A DNA stretch of 64,000 nt, taken from NCBI RefSeq assembly GCF_001894765.1, contig NZ_BCWV01000005.1:186001-250000 (forward strand), in the 5' to 3' direction. A model generated the notes under the pieces. The model ran no database searches. It had not been told where the DNA came from and saw only the letters and a program-made list of their open reading frames with translations. Position 1 is the first letter of the stretch. Each line of letters starts with the position of its first letter. Shown here piece after piece: positions 1 through 11,984 of the stretch. The DNA comes from Rhodococcoides corynebacterioides NBRC 14404. GTDB lineage: Bacteria > Actinomycetota > Actinomycetes > Mycobacteriales > Mycobacteriaceae. Both the position numbers and the translations under genes were made by a program.

Positions 1-927
1 GAGCGCGTTGTCGGCCAGGACCTGCGTCAGCACGTCCACCGGTGCGTAGTTCATGCCCGGCCCGTCCCACAGCGCACCGACGCTGTTCCCCAGCTCGATG
101 GCGCGCCAGAAGCTGTAGACGCGGCCCGGATCCTTGCCGACGGTGGTCGACCCGAGCACGTACGGGGACTCGCACAGCGTCACCGAGGCGAGCGCGTCGG
201 CGTTCAGCCAGCGCAGCAGGCGGCCGTTGATCCACTTCATCTGGCAGTAACCCGAGTACCACCACGAGTCCGGACGCAGGAAGTCCTCCGGATTGCAGTA
301 GAGGAAGGCGCCGATGGACCCCATGTAGGTGAGGTGCTTCCGGCGCGACTCCAGGGTGAACTGCACGACGCGCAACAGGGACTCGAACCAGTCGCGGCGC
401 AGGTCGAGGTACGTGGCGTCGTAATCCGTGCTGCTGGCGGAGTTGAAGACCTGGTCCACCGTCTCCCGGAGATGGACGAAGGTGGCCTCGTCGAGTCCGA
501 ATCGGGTCCGGGTGGGCACCGCCTCGATCACGGTGATCTTGGACCGATCGATCTCCGTGATGTCGTAGCGGGCGACGGTCTCCTCGAACCGGTCGGCCGC
601 GGGGACGTCCGCGCTTCCGCGGACGCCGGCGTAGACGGTGGTGACGTCGTCACGAGTCGACAGCTCCGCCACCAGGTGTGCACCGACGAATCCGTTGGCT
701 CCGAACACGAGTGCGACCTCGTGCCGCGGCTCGGGCATGTCCGCCACGGCGTCGGCCGTGGCGGGGTCGAGAACCGGCCGCAGCAACGTGGCGTCGCCTG
801 CGCTCAGTGCGGCGATGTCCGCGTACTTGCGTGGAAACAGCAGCGACGGCGCGTCCGCGGTCAGTGCCACGACCGGACTGACGAGATGGGCGTCGTTGGC
901 GACGGTCGTGAACTCGTGCTCGAACAT
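1..927 (-). CDS. Thioester-reductase-like extended SDR, C-terminus beyond the window
   Basis: The frame is open from an ATG at 927 to the left edge, so the C-terminus is missing; about 309 residues are visible. The first 70 residues are not recognised. They are followed by a Rossmann dinucleotide-binding motif (VFGANGFVGAHL, about residues 74-85). Further on is a Y-x-x-x-K catalytic pair in the sequence YCQMK, with the serine of YMGSIGAF upstream, as in NAD(P)-dependent extended short-chain dehydrogenases. The overall pattern resembles the NAD-binding-4 or thioester-reductase group that reduces acyl thioesters. The true substrate cannot be told from this sequence. No RBS stands out; GGGGAGAGAG lies just upstream of the ATG. 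Confidence 0.72.
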   Translation of the reverse strand, partial: MFEHEFTTVANDAHLVSPVVALTADAPSLLFPRKYADIAALSAGDATLLRPVLDPATADAVADMPEPRHEVALVFGANGFVGAHLVAELSTRDDVTTVYAGVRGSADVPAADRFEETVARYDITEIDRSKITVIEAVPTRTRFGLDEATFVHLRETVDQVFNSASSTDYDATYLDLRRDWFESLLRVVQFTLESRRKHLTYMGSIGAFLYCNPEDFLRPDSWWYSGYCQMKWINGRLLRWLNADALASVTLCESPYVLGSTTVGKDPGRVYSFWRAIELGNSVGALWDGPGMNYAPVDVLTQVLADNAL

Positions 928-1032
928 GTGTCTCTCTCCCCGACTGGTTCCCCGACAGCCGACCCGGCCGACGTCGACCACGTCGTTGCGTGGCATCAGG
1001 GACAAACTCTAAAGACGGGTCCGCTGTGACAT

Positions 1033-1047
1033 AACACCTTCGGCGTT
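1033..1047 (-). terminator. Weak hairpin downstream of ku
   Basis: Read on the minus strand, AACGCC-GAA-GGTGTT forms a six-pair stem that includes one G-U pair. It sits about 40 bases past the ku stop codon and has no U tract. It is a plausible but weak terminator. Confidence 0.3.
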
Positions 1048-1087
1048 GTGAGGCTTACGGATACGGCACCGGCGAATTGTGTTCGTG

Positions 1088-2113
1088 TCACGCGCCTTTG
1101 CGTTCGCTGTGGTCCGCTGCATCACGGCCTTTCGTCGCGGCGGCCTTCTTCGCCGCAGGTTTCTTCGCGGCAGCTTTCTTCGCAGGAGACTTCTTCGCGG
1201 GAGTCTTCTTCGCGGGAGTCTTCTCGGCTGCAGTCTTCTCGGCAGGAGCCTTCTTCGCGGAAGCCTTCTTCGCAGGAGCCTTCTCGGAATCCCCGTCACC
1301 ACTGTCCGGCGCGCGCCCGCGCCCGGACCGGCCGGCGGCCTCGACGCTGCGCTGCAGCGCGGCGACCAGATCGACCACCTCGGCGTCCTCGCCCGTGTCC
1401 TCGTCCTCACGCTCGGCGTGGACCACCTTCTCGCCGCCGTTCTCGATGGCCTCGTCGAGGACCTTCCGCAGTTCGACCTGGTACTCGTCCGTGTACTCCG
1501 ACGGGTCGAAGTCGCCGGACATGCTCTCCACGAGGGCACCCGCCATCTTCAGCTCCTGGGGCCGCGGCGAACTCACGCCGTCGAGGGAGCCGAACTCGGC
1601 GGCGCGGACCTCGTCCGGCCACAGCAGGGTCTGGATCATGAGGACGTCCTCGTGCACGCGCAGGGCCGCGAGACGCGTCTTCTGCCGAAGAGTGAAGTGC
1701 ACCAACGCCGTTCGGTCCGTCTCGGTGAGGGTGTCCCGCAGCAGCACGTACGCCTTGGGGGACGTCGAATCCGGCTCGAGGTAGTAACTCTTGTCGTAGA
1801 GGATCGGATCGATCTGCTCCGTCGGAACGAACTCCAGCACCGGGATCTCGTGCTTCTCGGCGGCGGGGAGCGACGAGAAGTCCTCGTCGGTGAGGATCAC
1901 GCGATCGCCGTCGGGCGACTCGTACGCCTTGTCGATGTCGGCGTACTGGACGGACTCGCCGCAGACGGAGCACTTGCGGTCGTACTTGATGCGACCGCCG
2001 TCCTTGCCGTGGACCTGGTGGAACTTGATGTCGTGGTCCTCGGTGGCGGTGTACACCTTCACCGGGACGTTCACCAGCCCGAAGGCGATGGCGCCTTTCC
2101 AGATCGATCGCAT
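1088..2113 (-). CDS. ku: Non-homologous end-joining protein Ku
   Basis: A 341-residue bacterial Ku homodimer that binds DNA ends and recruits the ligase LigD during non-homologous end joining. The start MRSIWKGAIAFGLVNVPV is the conserved N-terminus of the family and fixes the ATG at 2113. A CxxC pair near residue 48 and the typical Ku core follow to about residue 255. The last 75 residues are a long Lys/Ala/Pro tail built from repeated AKK and PAKK units. Such basic tails are known in mycobacterial and related Ku proteins to aid DNA binding and sliding. No ligD gene lies nearby. The gene follows crtL by 43 bases on the same strand and may be co-transcribed with it. Confidence 0.95.
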   Translation of the reverse strand: MRSIWKGAIAFGLVNVPVKVYTATEDHDIKFHQVHGKDGGRIKYDRKCSVCGESVQYADIDKAYESPDGDRVILTDEDFSSLPAAEKHEIPVLEFVPTEQIDPILYDKSYYLEPDSTSPKAYVLLRDTLTETDRTALVHFTLRQKTRLAALRVHEDVLMIQTLLWPDEVRAAEFGSLDGVSSPRPQELKMAGALVESMSGDFDPSEYTDEYQVELRKVLDEAIENGGEKVVHAEREDEDTGEDAEVVDLVAALQRSVEAAGRSGRGRAPDSGDGDSEKAPAKKASAKKAPAEKTAAEKTPAKKTPAKKSPAKKAAAKKPAAKKAAATKGRDAADHSERKGA

Positions 2114-2156
2114 GGCGTCAATCTTGGGCCACGGGCCGTCACGGCGCCACCACCTG

Positions 2157-3290
2157 TCACGGCAACCACGGAACCGATACCCGTGCGCGCCGACCGACGG
2201 TACGGACGATGGCGCGTCGGTGGCGCGATCCGGCCTCGCGGAACAGCTCGCCCATGGCCCGCGCCGTCCCGGGGAGGTCGTCGTCGCCGGACAGATAGGC
2301 ACGCTGGGCGGCCACGGGGAGATCGAAGAACCGATCGAAGAAGTCCGCGAGCTCGTCCGACGGGAGACCGAGCAGCACCTGTCCGCCGAGTCGTCGCAGG
2401 GACGCCACCGCGGCGGCGGACCGAGAGGTGACCGGTGTGCCGGCGACGACGTGGCGGGCCACCGCCTCGGCTCGACGCAGCGACGACGCCACGCTGTATC
2501 CGGTGGCCGGGTGCAGGGCGGCGCTGCGGGCGCCGGTCACCTCCACGCCGGCCGGCGGTCCCGACGGCGGAGCCATGGCGAAGCGCACGCGTTCGACGTC
2601 CTCGTCGCCGCGGAGCGCGACGCCGCGACCCTGCAGGCGGCGGTGCAGTCGCGCGGCCAACTCGGCCTGGTCGGGACCGGGCTCGCCGACCAGCGACGTC
2701 TCCTCGAGCAGCACCCGATCGGCGTCGAGACGCACGCCGTACAGGAACGTCGGGTGCTCGTGCGGGTCCGTGCCGTTGTCGCGTCGCCAGTCCATGACCA
2801 GGGTGTCGGCGCCCTCGAGCGCAGGTTCCGCGACCTCCGGACGCACGATCACTCCGTATGCCCGCTGCTCGGGCACCCCGGGCCCGACGGCGGAGCCGCG
2901 TGCGTCGATCACGACACCCGCGCCCACGCGGCCTCCGCTGCGCAAGGTCACGCCCCCGGCGTCCACGGTGACCGCGACGTCCCGCACCACGGAGGCCGGA
3001 TCGACGGTCAGCGCGCGCTGCAGGGCCACGGTGTCGAGCACCGTGTACGCGCGAGCCACGTGATGCCGACGAGCGCCGACGACGGTCGCGGACGGCGTCG
3101 TCGTCGCGCGGACGTCGGACGGAAGCCAGTCCGGCAGTTCGTCGTCCCACATCGCGTACGTCTGCGTCCACCGACGATCCGGGCGAGGATCGACGAGGAC
3201 GACGGCGGCTCCCGCCGCCGCGATGCGGTGCGCCGCGGCACGTCCGGCAGGTCCCGCCCCGACCACCACGGCGTCGGGTGAGGGGAACAC
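2157..3290 (-). CDS. crtL: Lycopene beta-cyclase, CrtL type
   Basis: A 377-residue FAD/NAD(P)-binding carotenoid cyclase that would close the ends of lycopene into beta-rings at the membrane. An N-terminal dinucleotide-binding motif (VVVGAGPAGRAAAHR, residues 8-22) is followed by family signatures WTQTYAMWDDEL and FLYGVRLDADRVLLEETSL. Actinobacterial CrtL enzymes from Rhodococcus include lycopene monocyclases, so gamma- or beta-carotene could be the product. The GTG start at 3290 lies two bases after the stop codon of the upstream SDR, which implies coupled translation. No phytoene synthase or desaturase gene is in the window, so the rest of the pathway must lie elsewhere. Confidence 0.88.
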   Translation of the reverse strand: MFPSPDAVVVGAGPAGRAAAHRIAAAGAAVVLVDPRPDRRWTQTYAMWDDELPDWLPSDVRATTTPSATVVGARRHHVARAYTVLDTVALQRALTVDPASVVRDVAVTVDAGGVTLRSGGRVGAGVVIDARGSAVGPGVPEQRAYGVIVRPEVAEPALEGADTLVMDWRRDNGTDPHEHPTFLYGVRLDADRVLLEETSLVGEPGPDQAELAARLHRRLQGRGVALRGDEDVERVRFAMAPPSGPPAGVEVTGARSAALHPATGYSVASSLRRAEAVARHVVAGTPVTSRSAAAVASLRRLGGQVLLGLPSDELADFFDRFFDLPVAAQRAYLSGDDDLPGTARAMGELFREAGSRHRRAIVRTVGRRARVSVPWLP

Positions 3291-3292
3291 GG

Positions 3293-4063
3293 TCAGAGCG
3301 ATCCGGTGGCCAGCAACCCGCCGTCGACACGCACGGTCTCGCCGGTGATCCAGGACGCCTCGTCGGAAGCGAGGAACCCGACGAGCGCGGCGACGTCCTC
3401 GGGCGTGCCCAGGCGCTTCATCGGGTAGCCCTGCGACGCCGCGTCCTCGCCGCCGGCCACGAGGGCCTCTGCGAACTTCGTCTTGACGACACCGGGGGCG
3501 ACCGCGTTGACGCGAATCCGCGGCCCGAGCTGCCAGGCGAGCTCCTCCGTGAGCCGGATCAGAGCGGCCTTCGAGGCACCGTAGGCGGCGATGACGCCGG
3601 TGGAGCGCAGTCCCGCGACACTCGCGACGGTGACGATCGCGCCGCCGTGCTCGCGCATCCAGGCGTGGTAGGCGCGTTGCGTGTATCCGAGGGTGGCGAC
3701 GACGTTGACGTCGAAGATCTTCTTCACTCCGTCCAGGTCGGCGTCCATGAGGGAGCCGTAGACGGGATTGATCCCGGTGTTGTTGATCAGGATGTCCAGC
3801 GATCCCAGTTCCGCGACCGTCCGGTCGACCGTGGACTGCCGGGATTCCGCGTCGCCTGCGTTGCCCGCGATCGGCAGGACGACGGCACCGGGCACGGCGG
3901 CGCGCAACTCGTCCGCGGCCGCGTTCAGCTGGTCCTCCTTGCGCGCGGTGATGGTGACCGCGGCGCCGCGGGCGAGCAGGTCGGCGGCGACGGCCTTGCC
4001 GATGCCGCGACTCGCTCCGGTGACCAGGGCGACGCGGCCCTGCAGATCCGTGTGGGTGCTCAT
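3293..4063 (-). CDS. SDR family oxidoreductase (FabG-like)
   Basis: A 256-residue classical short-chain dehydrogenase. The cofactor motif TGASRGIG is at residues 15-22. It is followed by NNTGINP (the usual NNAG with Thr), the catalytic Ser in VASVAG, and YGASK, with the PGVVKTKF segment after it. The family reduces or oxidises alcohols and ketones with NAD(P)H; the substrate cannot be inferred. The ATG at 4063 has a TAACGT box seven bases upstream, so the mRNA may be leaderless. It is the first gene of a run with crtL and ku. Confidence 0.9.
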   Translation of the reverse strand: MSTHTDLQGRVALVTGASRGIGKAVAADLLARGAAVTITARKEDQLNAAADELRAAVPGAVVLPIAGNAGDAESRQSTVDRTVAELGSLDILINNTGINPVYGSLMDADLDGVKKIFDVNVVATLGYTQRAYHAWMREHGGAIVTVASVAGLRSTGVIAAYGASKAALIRLTEELAWQLGPRIRVNAVAPGVVKTKFAEALVAGGEDAASQGYPMKRLGTPEDVAALVGFLASDEASWITGETVRVDGGLLATGSL

Positions 4064-4070
4064 GGGCCCG

Positions 4071-4076
4071 ACGTTA
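4071..4076 (-). promoter_or_regulatory. -10 box of the SDR-crtL(-ku) unit
   Basis: TAACGT on the minus strand ends seven bases before the SDR ATG. This spacing fits a leaderless transcript. No clear -35 box was found. Confidence 0.4.
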
Positions 4077-4163
4077 GCGGAGTCACTCTCGAGCGGTGAA
4101 TTCACTGGTTCTCGGCGGATAGAATGAGGGTTTGCCGCATCGCCGACGTTGGGAGTTCGTACC

Positions 4164-5781
<1,618 letters not shown>

Positions 5782-5795
<14 letters not shown>

Positions 5796-7269
5796 CGGTC
5801 AGTACGCCGCCCTCGTCGGCCACGTCGATCGTGCGCCCGACCAGCGAGAGTGCGTCGGGCCACGCCTCGGCGGCCGTCGTGCGGCCGGCCACTCGGCGAC
5901 CGTCCGCGGTCTCGGCGATCACCAGGGTGGCGTCGGGCGTCCCCGCGCGGCCGAACGTGGTGGCCGCGGTGAGCACCGTGACGGGCCCGCGGTGATCGGT
6001 GGCCACATCCGCGGCTGCCGGCGCGACCGTGACGACGCCGCCGTCACCGAGGCGCCCCTCGGGGTGCGGCTCCGTGCCGAGCAGGACGACGTGCTGATGT
6101 GTCAGGTATCCACCGTTGGCGTGGACCAGAGCCGGACCGGCCGCGCGATCGCGACGAAGCCGGCGCACCGCCTCGGCGATGCCGTGCAGGCTGTAGCTCG
6201 ACAGGGGACCCCCGAAGAACGAGTGACCGCCCAGCAGGGTGGGAAGCAGGTCCTCGGCCGCGCCGATCGACCGCAGTTGCGCCAGAAGCAGTTTCGGGAC
6301 GATTGGGAAGCAGCTGTAGGCGTCGACGAGGGCGGGCGGACCCGCCGCACCCACCCGGTCGATCACCGAGGCGAGGGCGGGGGAATCGCCGAAACTGCGG
6401 CGCTGCACCACATCCGGGGTGTCGGAGGCCCCTGCACCACCCCACACGTGGACGACGCGGTCCTCCGGAACACCCGCGTCTCGCGCGGTCTGCAGCGAGC
6501 ACACCACCACGGCCGCCGCCTGATCGACGAACGGCATGGCGTTCATCGACAGCGGATAGGCATCGGAGACGGCCCGGTTGTCCGGTGTCACGGAGGCGAT
6601 CTCGTCGGCGGTGCGTGCGCCCGGGTTCCACGCCGCGGGGTGGTCGGCCGACACCGCGGAGAACCGCGCGTACAGCTCGGCCGACTCCGCTCGGGCCCGG
6701 TCGGCCGTCAGGCCGAGGGCGTGAGCACGGGCGTTCTCGAACAACGGGTAGATCTGGACCGGAGCCAGGATGCCCGCGCGCTGCATGGCCGCGCTGCCGA
6801 GGTCCTCCGGATCGAACGTCGGCGGCCCGCCCGGCTCGGCCGTCCAGCCGGCCTCCACCGGGTCCCGCCCGGCCTTGCCCAGTCCTCGTAGTGATGCCTG
6901 CGCCTCGCCGCCGACCACCAGGGCGACGTCGTCCGTCCCGTCGGCGATGCCGTCGGCGACGGCGTTCAGCAACGCCACCGGCCAGTGCCCGCCGACCGTC
7001 GTCGTGGACGACGTCCGCAGAGTCCAGCCGTGGCGACGGGCGAGGAGGCCGGGAAGATTGTCGTACCGCCAGCTGGTGGTCCGCACCGCGTCCACCCGCG
7101 TCACGGCCTGCGCGAGGCGGCCGGACCCGGTGTCGGTCAGCGCGCGACGGACGGCGTCGTCGACGAGGTCGAGCGGTTCCGCGGGCGTCGGCGGCGTGGT
7201 CGCCGAGCCGCGCGAGAGATCGGCGACGCCCACGATCACGGGCAGTCGTCGTGGATCGGTGCCGGTCAT
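5782..7269 (-). CDS. Thiolase-like acetyl-CoA acetyltransferase family protein
   Basis: A 495-residue protein of the thiolase-like superfamily, the type annotated as acetyl-CoA acetyltransferase in mycolate-containing actinobacteria. The N-terminus PVIVGVADLSR and internal SMNAMPFVDQAAAVVV and VHANGGYLTHQH segments are typical. The last ~130 residues form an extra domain (about 365-495) that looks like the OB-fold-like tail of this subgroup. Such proteins act on acyl-CoA in lipid or sterol metabolism; which substrate is used is unknown. The canonical thiolase active-site cysteine is not obvious near residue 90, where SSTTTVGGH is found instead, so catalysis may differ. The ATG overlaps the acnR stop as ATGA, suggesting an acn-acnR-thiolase unit. 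Confidence 0.78.
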
Positions 7270-7835
7270 GCGCGCTCCCGTCGAACGGATTCCTCGACGA
7301 GGTCGAGGACTGCGGACAGGTCGTCGGTGTCCTGTCCGGAGGCCAGCCGGGTCACGAGCCCGTCCATGACCAGGTCGAGAAAGCCCAGCAGCACCGTGGT
7401 GGGCACGTCGTCGCGCAGTCGGCCCGCGGATCGCTGACGCTCGAGGCGGGCGAGCACGGCCCCGCGCAACTCCACCGAGCGCTCCGTCCACCCGGCCCGG
7501 AACTCGGCGTCGGTCTTGAGGCGGCGTGCGATCTCGAGGCGGGTGCCGAGCCAGTCGAAGTCCTGGGGTGCGGCCAGCATGTCACGCATGACCTGCACGA
7601 GGCCCTGGTCCGCGGCGACGTCGGCCATGCGATGGGCATCGTCCCGCGCCAGCGCCAGGAAGAGCCCGTCCTTGTCCTTGAAGTGGTGGAAGATCGCGCC
7701 CCGGGACAGTCCGGTGGCCTCCTCGAGCCGCCGGACGGTGGCGCCCTCGTAGCCGTACGCGGCGAAGCAGCGCCGGGCGCCGTCGAGGATCTGACCTCGG
7801 CGGGCGGCGAGGTGATCCTCGCTGACCTTCGGCAC
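7266..7835 (-). CDS. acnR: TetR-family repressor of aconitase, AcnR
   Basis: A 189-residue TetR regulator with an N-terminal helix-turn-helix (ATVRRLEEATGLSRGAIFHHF, residues about 29-49) and a helical ligand domain. It corresponds to Rv1474c and to AcnR of Corynebacterium glutamicum, which represses acn and sits just downstream of it. Position, orientation and the matching operator upstream of acn in this window all support the call. The GTG at 7835 (VPKVSEDHLAAR) aligns with the family start. A longer GTG-initiated frame begins at 7889. Confidence 0.9.
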   Translation of the reverse strand: MPKVSEDHLAARRGQILDGARRCFAAYGYEGATVRRLEEATGLSRGAIFHHFKDKDGLFLALARDDAHRMADVAADQGLVQVMRDMLAAPQDFDWLGTRLEIARRLKTDAEFRAGWTERSVELRGAVLARLERQRSAGRLRDDVPTTVLLGFLDLVMDGLVTRLASGQDTDDLSAVLDLVEESVRRERA

Positions 7836-7893
7836 GTCCGTCTCCTGTTCGTCTCGATGGCGTCGTCGCACGGGGAGCCGGGCCACCATCGCA

Positions 7894-7928
7894 GAACGCG
7901 CACGACCGGCGAGCGATCGTGCGCGTTC
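7894..7928 (-). terminator. Strong hairpin between acn and acnR
   Basis: A perfect 12-base inverted repeat (GAACGCGCACGA and its complement) with an 11-base loop lies between the acn stop and the acnR start. There is no U tract. It could terminate most acn transcripts and let partial read-through reach acnR, or protect the acn 3' end. Confidence 0.55.
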
Positions 7929-7963
7929 CGCGTGGGGTGTCCGGCGAACGGGGTCGGCTGGAA

Positions 7964-10768
<2,805 letters not shown>

Positions 10769-10894
10769 GTCAGCTCCAGTCGTCTTCTCTTCGCTACCGC
10801 CGACGGGGCTGTGTCGACGGTCTACGAGAGGAAGCGGGTCACCCGCGATCGGGTCGGATCGGGCTGGATCCGGCGCCGCTGCTCTCTCGGTTCG

Positions 10895-10917
10895 ATCCTA
10901 ACAGTACGCTTGTCCTG
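10895..10917 (-). promoter_or_regulatory. acn promoter -10 box with AcnR operator
   Basis: On the minus strand CAGGACAAGCGTACTG (10917-10902) fits the AcnR operator consensus reported for corynebacterial and mycobacterial acn genes, CAGNAC-N3-C-GTACTG, at every fixed position. It is followed one base later by a -10 box TAGGAT (10900-10895). The operator therefore overlaps the -35 to -10 spacer, where a repressor would block RNA polymerase. Confidence 0.8.
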
Positions 10918-11031
10918 TAAAAAAGGCGCGAACCGTCTCCGGTCGGCGCGCCGTGGACCGGCGTACGGACCTCATCGTTCTCCACCGGCGACACAGGTGC
11001 AACGAGCGGGGTCGGAGAGCCGACCGTGCCG

Positions 11032-11037
11032 TAGGGT
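11032..11037 (+). promoter_or_regulatory. -10 box of the Rv1476-like gene
   Basis: TAGGGT ends nine bases before the ATG at 11047. The expected transcript would have almost no leader. Confidence 0.35.
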
Positions 11038-11046
11038 CCAGGCGCG

Positions 11047-11673
11047 ATGTCGATCTCACATTCCGTCCCGGTTCACGCCGCTCCCGCGGCGGCGGAGATT
11101 CCGCCGTTCGTGGACGTCCCGTCGACACTGGCCGATGTCGCCGCCGACGGCGTCTCGGCGCCGGCCGAGCTGGTGCCCGGCCTCGAGGCCGTCGTGGCGC
11201 GGGCGCAGGACGAGGGCATCACCCTGAACATCGTGGTTCTCGACGAGCCGGCTCGGCTCGATTCGTATCTCCGGGACCTGGCCACCGAGGTGGGTGCGGC
11301 CGACGGCGGTACCGTGCTCGTTCTCGGTCCCGGCCAGGTGGGCACCTTCAGCGACAGCATCGACCGCGTGACGCTCGAGGCGGGCCAGGACAGCGCCTAC
11401 ACCTCCGATCCCGTCCTGTCGGCGAATCAGTTCCTCGACGTCGTGGTCGCGCCGGGGCCGTCGTGGACCGGACTGACGCTCGCGCTCGTGGCGGTGGTCG
11501 CGCTCGTCCTCGGTGCCACCGGGTGGGCCAACGCACGTCGCTGGCAGGCGCAGCAGGGAATGCCCGAGCGAAACGCCGACACGTTGGGTCTGGCTGCACC
11601 GAACACCGCAGTGTCGGACCCGGTCGACTCGAGGCATGTCACCGCCACGGACGCCGTGCAGGCGAAGAAGTAG
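11047..11673 (+). CDS. Rv1476-like membrane protein (DUF6676 type)
   Basis: A 208-residue protein of unknown function. The N-terminal two thirds form a soluble domain that would face one side of the membrane. A single hydrophobic segment lies at about residues 138-158 (LTLALVAVVALVLGATGWANA). A polar C-terminal tail ends in AKK. No catalytic motif is recognised. Its place between acn and the RipA-like hydrolase gene equals that of Rv1476 in M. tuberculosis, so it may be linked to cell-wall hydrolase control; that is inference from position only. Confidence 0.85.
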   Translation: MSISHSVPVHAAPAAAEIPPFVDVPSTLADVAADGVSAPAELVPGLEAVVARAQDEGITLNIVVLDEPARLDSYLRDLATEVGAADGGTVLVLGPGQVGTFSDSIDRVTLEAGQDSAYTSDPVLSANQFLDVVVAPGPSWTGLTLALVAVVALVLGATGWANARRWQAQQGMPERNADTLGLAAPNTAVSDPVDSRHVTATDAVQAKK

Positions 11674-11984
11674 GGACATCTCCCGAAATATTTTGCTCGG
11701 CCTTTTCCGCACAACCTCCTGATCAGCGCAGATGTCGTCGTCGAACGACATCTGTGTCATTTGTGACTGGAGTTCCCTCAGCGGTCAGAGTGTCGTACGG
11801 TTCTCGTGGCACTGCTTGGGGAAGAAGTGTCGCAGAGGGGCGTTCGTGGTCTCCGGGTCGTGCGTGTCGGGCGTGACGATCGGTGTCCGTCCGCCGTTCC
11901 CGTGCTGCGTCGTGCCTTCCCTCGGCGCTGCGGGGTGACACGCGCGGCCGACACCAGCGCGGTGGGGACACGAGGGAGACACAG
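11674..11984 (+). other. Intergenic region upstream of the NlpC/P60 gene
   Basis: A 311-base gap. It begins with an A/T-rich stretch (GAAATATTTTGC near 11685) unusual for this genome and a hairpin at 11729-11754. The remainder carries no frame with convincing coding character. A c-di-AMP (ydaO-type) riboswitch is common before actinobacterial cell-wall hydrolase genes. I looked for its conserved blocks and could not identify them here. Confidence 0.5.
11729..11754 (+). terminator. Perfect 10-base inverted repeat after the Rv1476-like gene
   Basis: CAGATGTCGT and its exact complement ACGACATCTG flank a six-base loop. It lies 56 bases past the stop codon and has no U tract, so it may be a terminator or a protein-binding palindrome. 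Confidence 0.45.

Noticed and set aside
11760..11984. c-di-AMP (ydaO-type) riboswitch before the NlpC/P60 gene
   Set aside because: The position is right for such an element, but the conserved blocks and pairing could not be found by eye.
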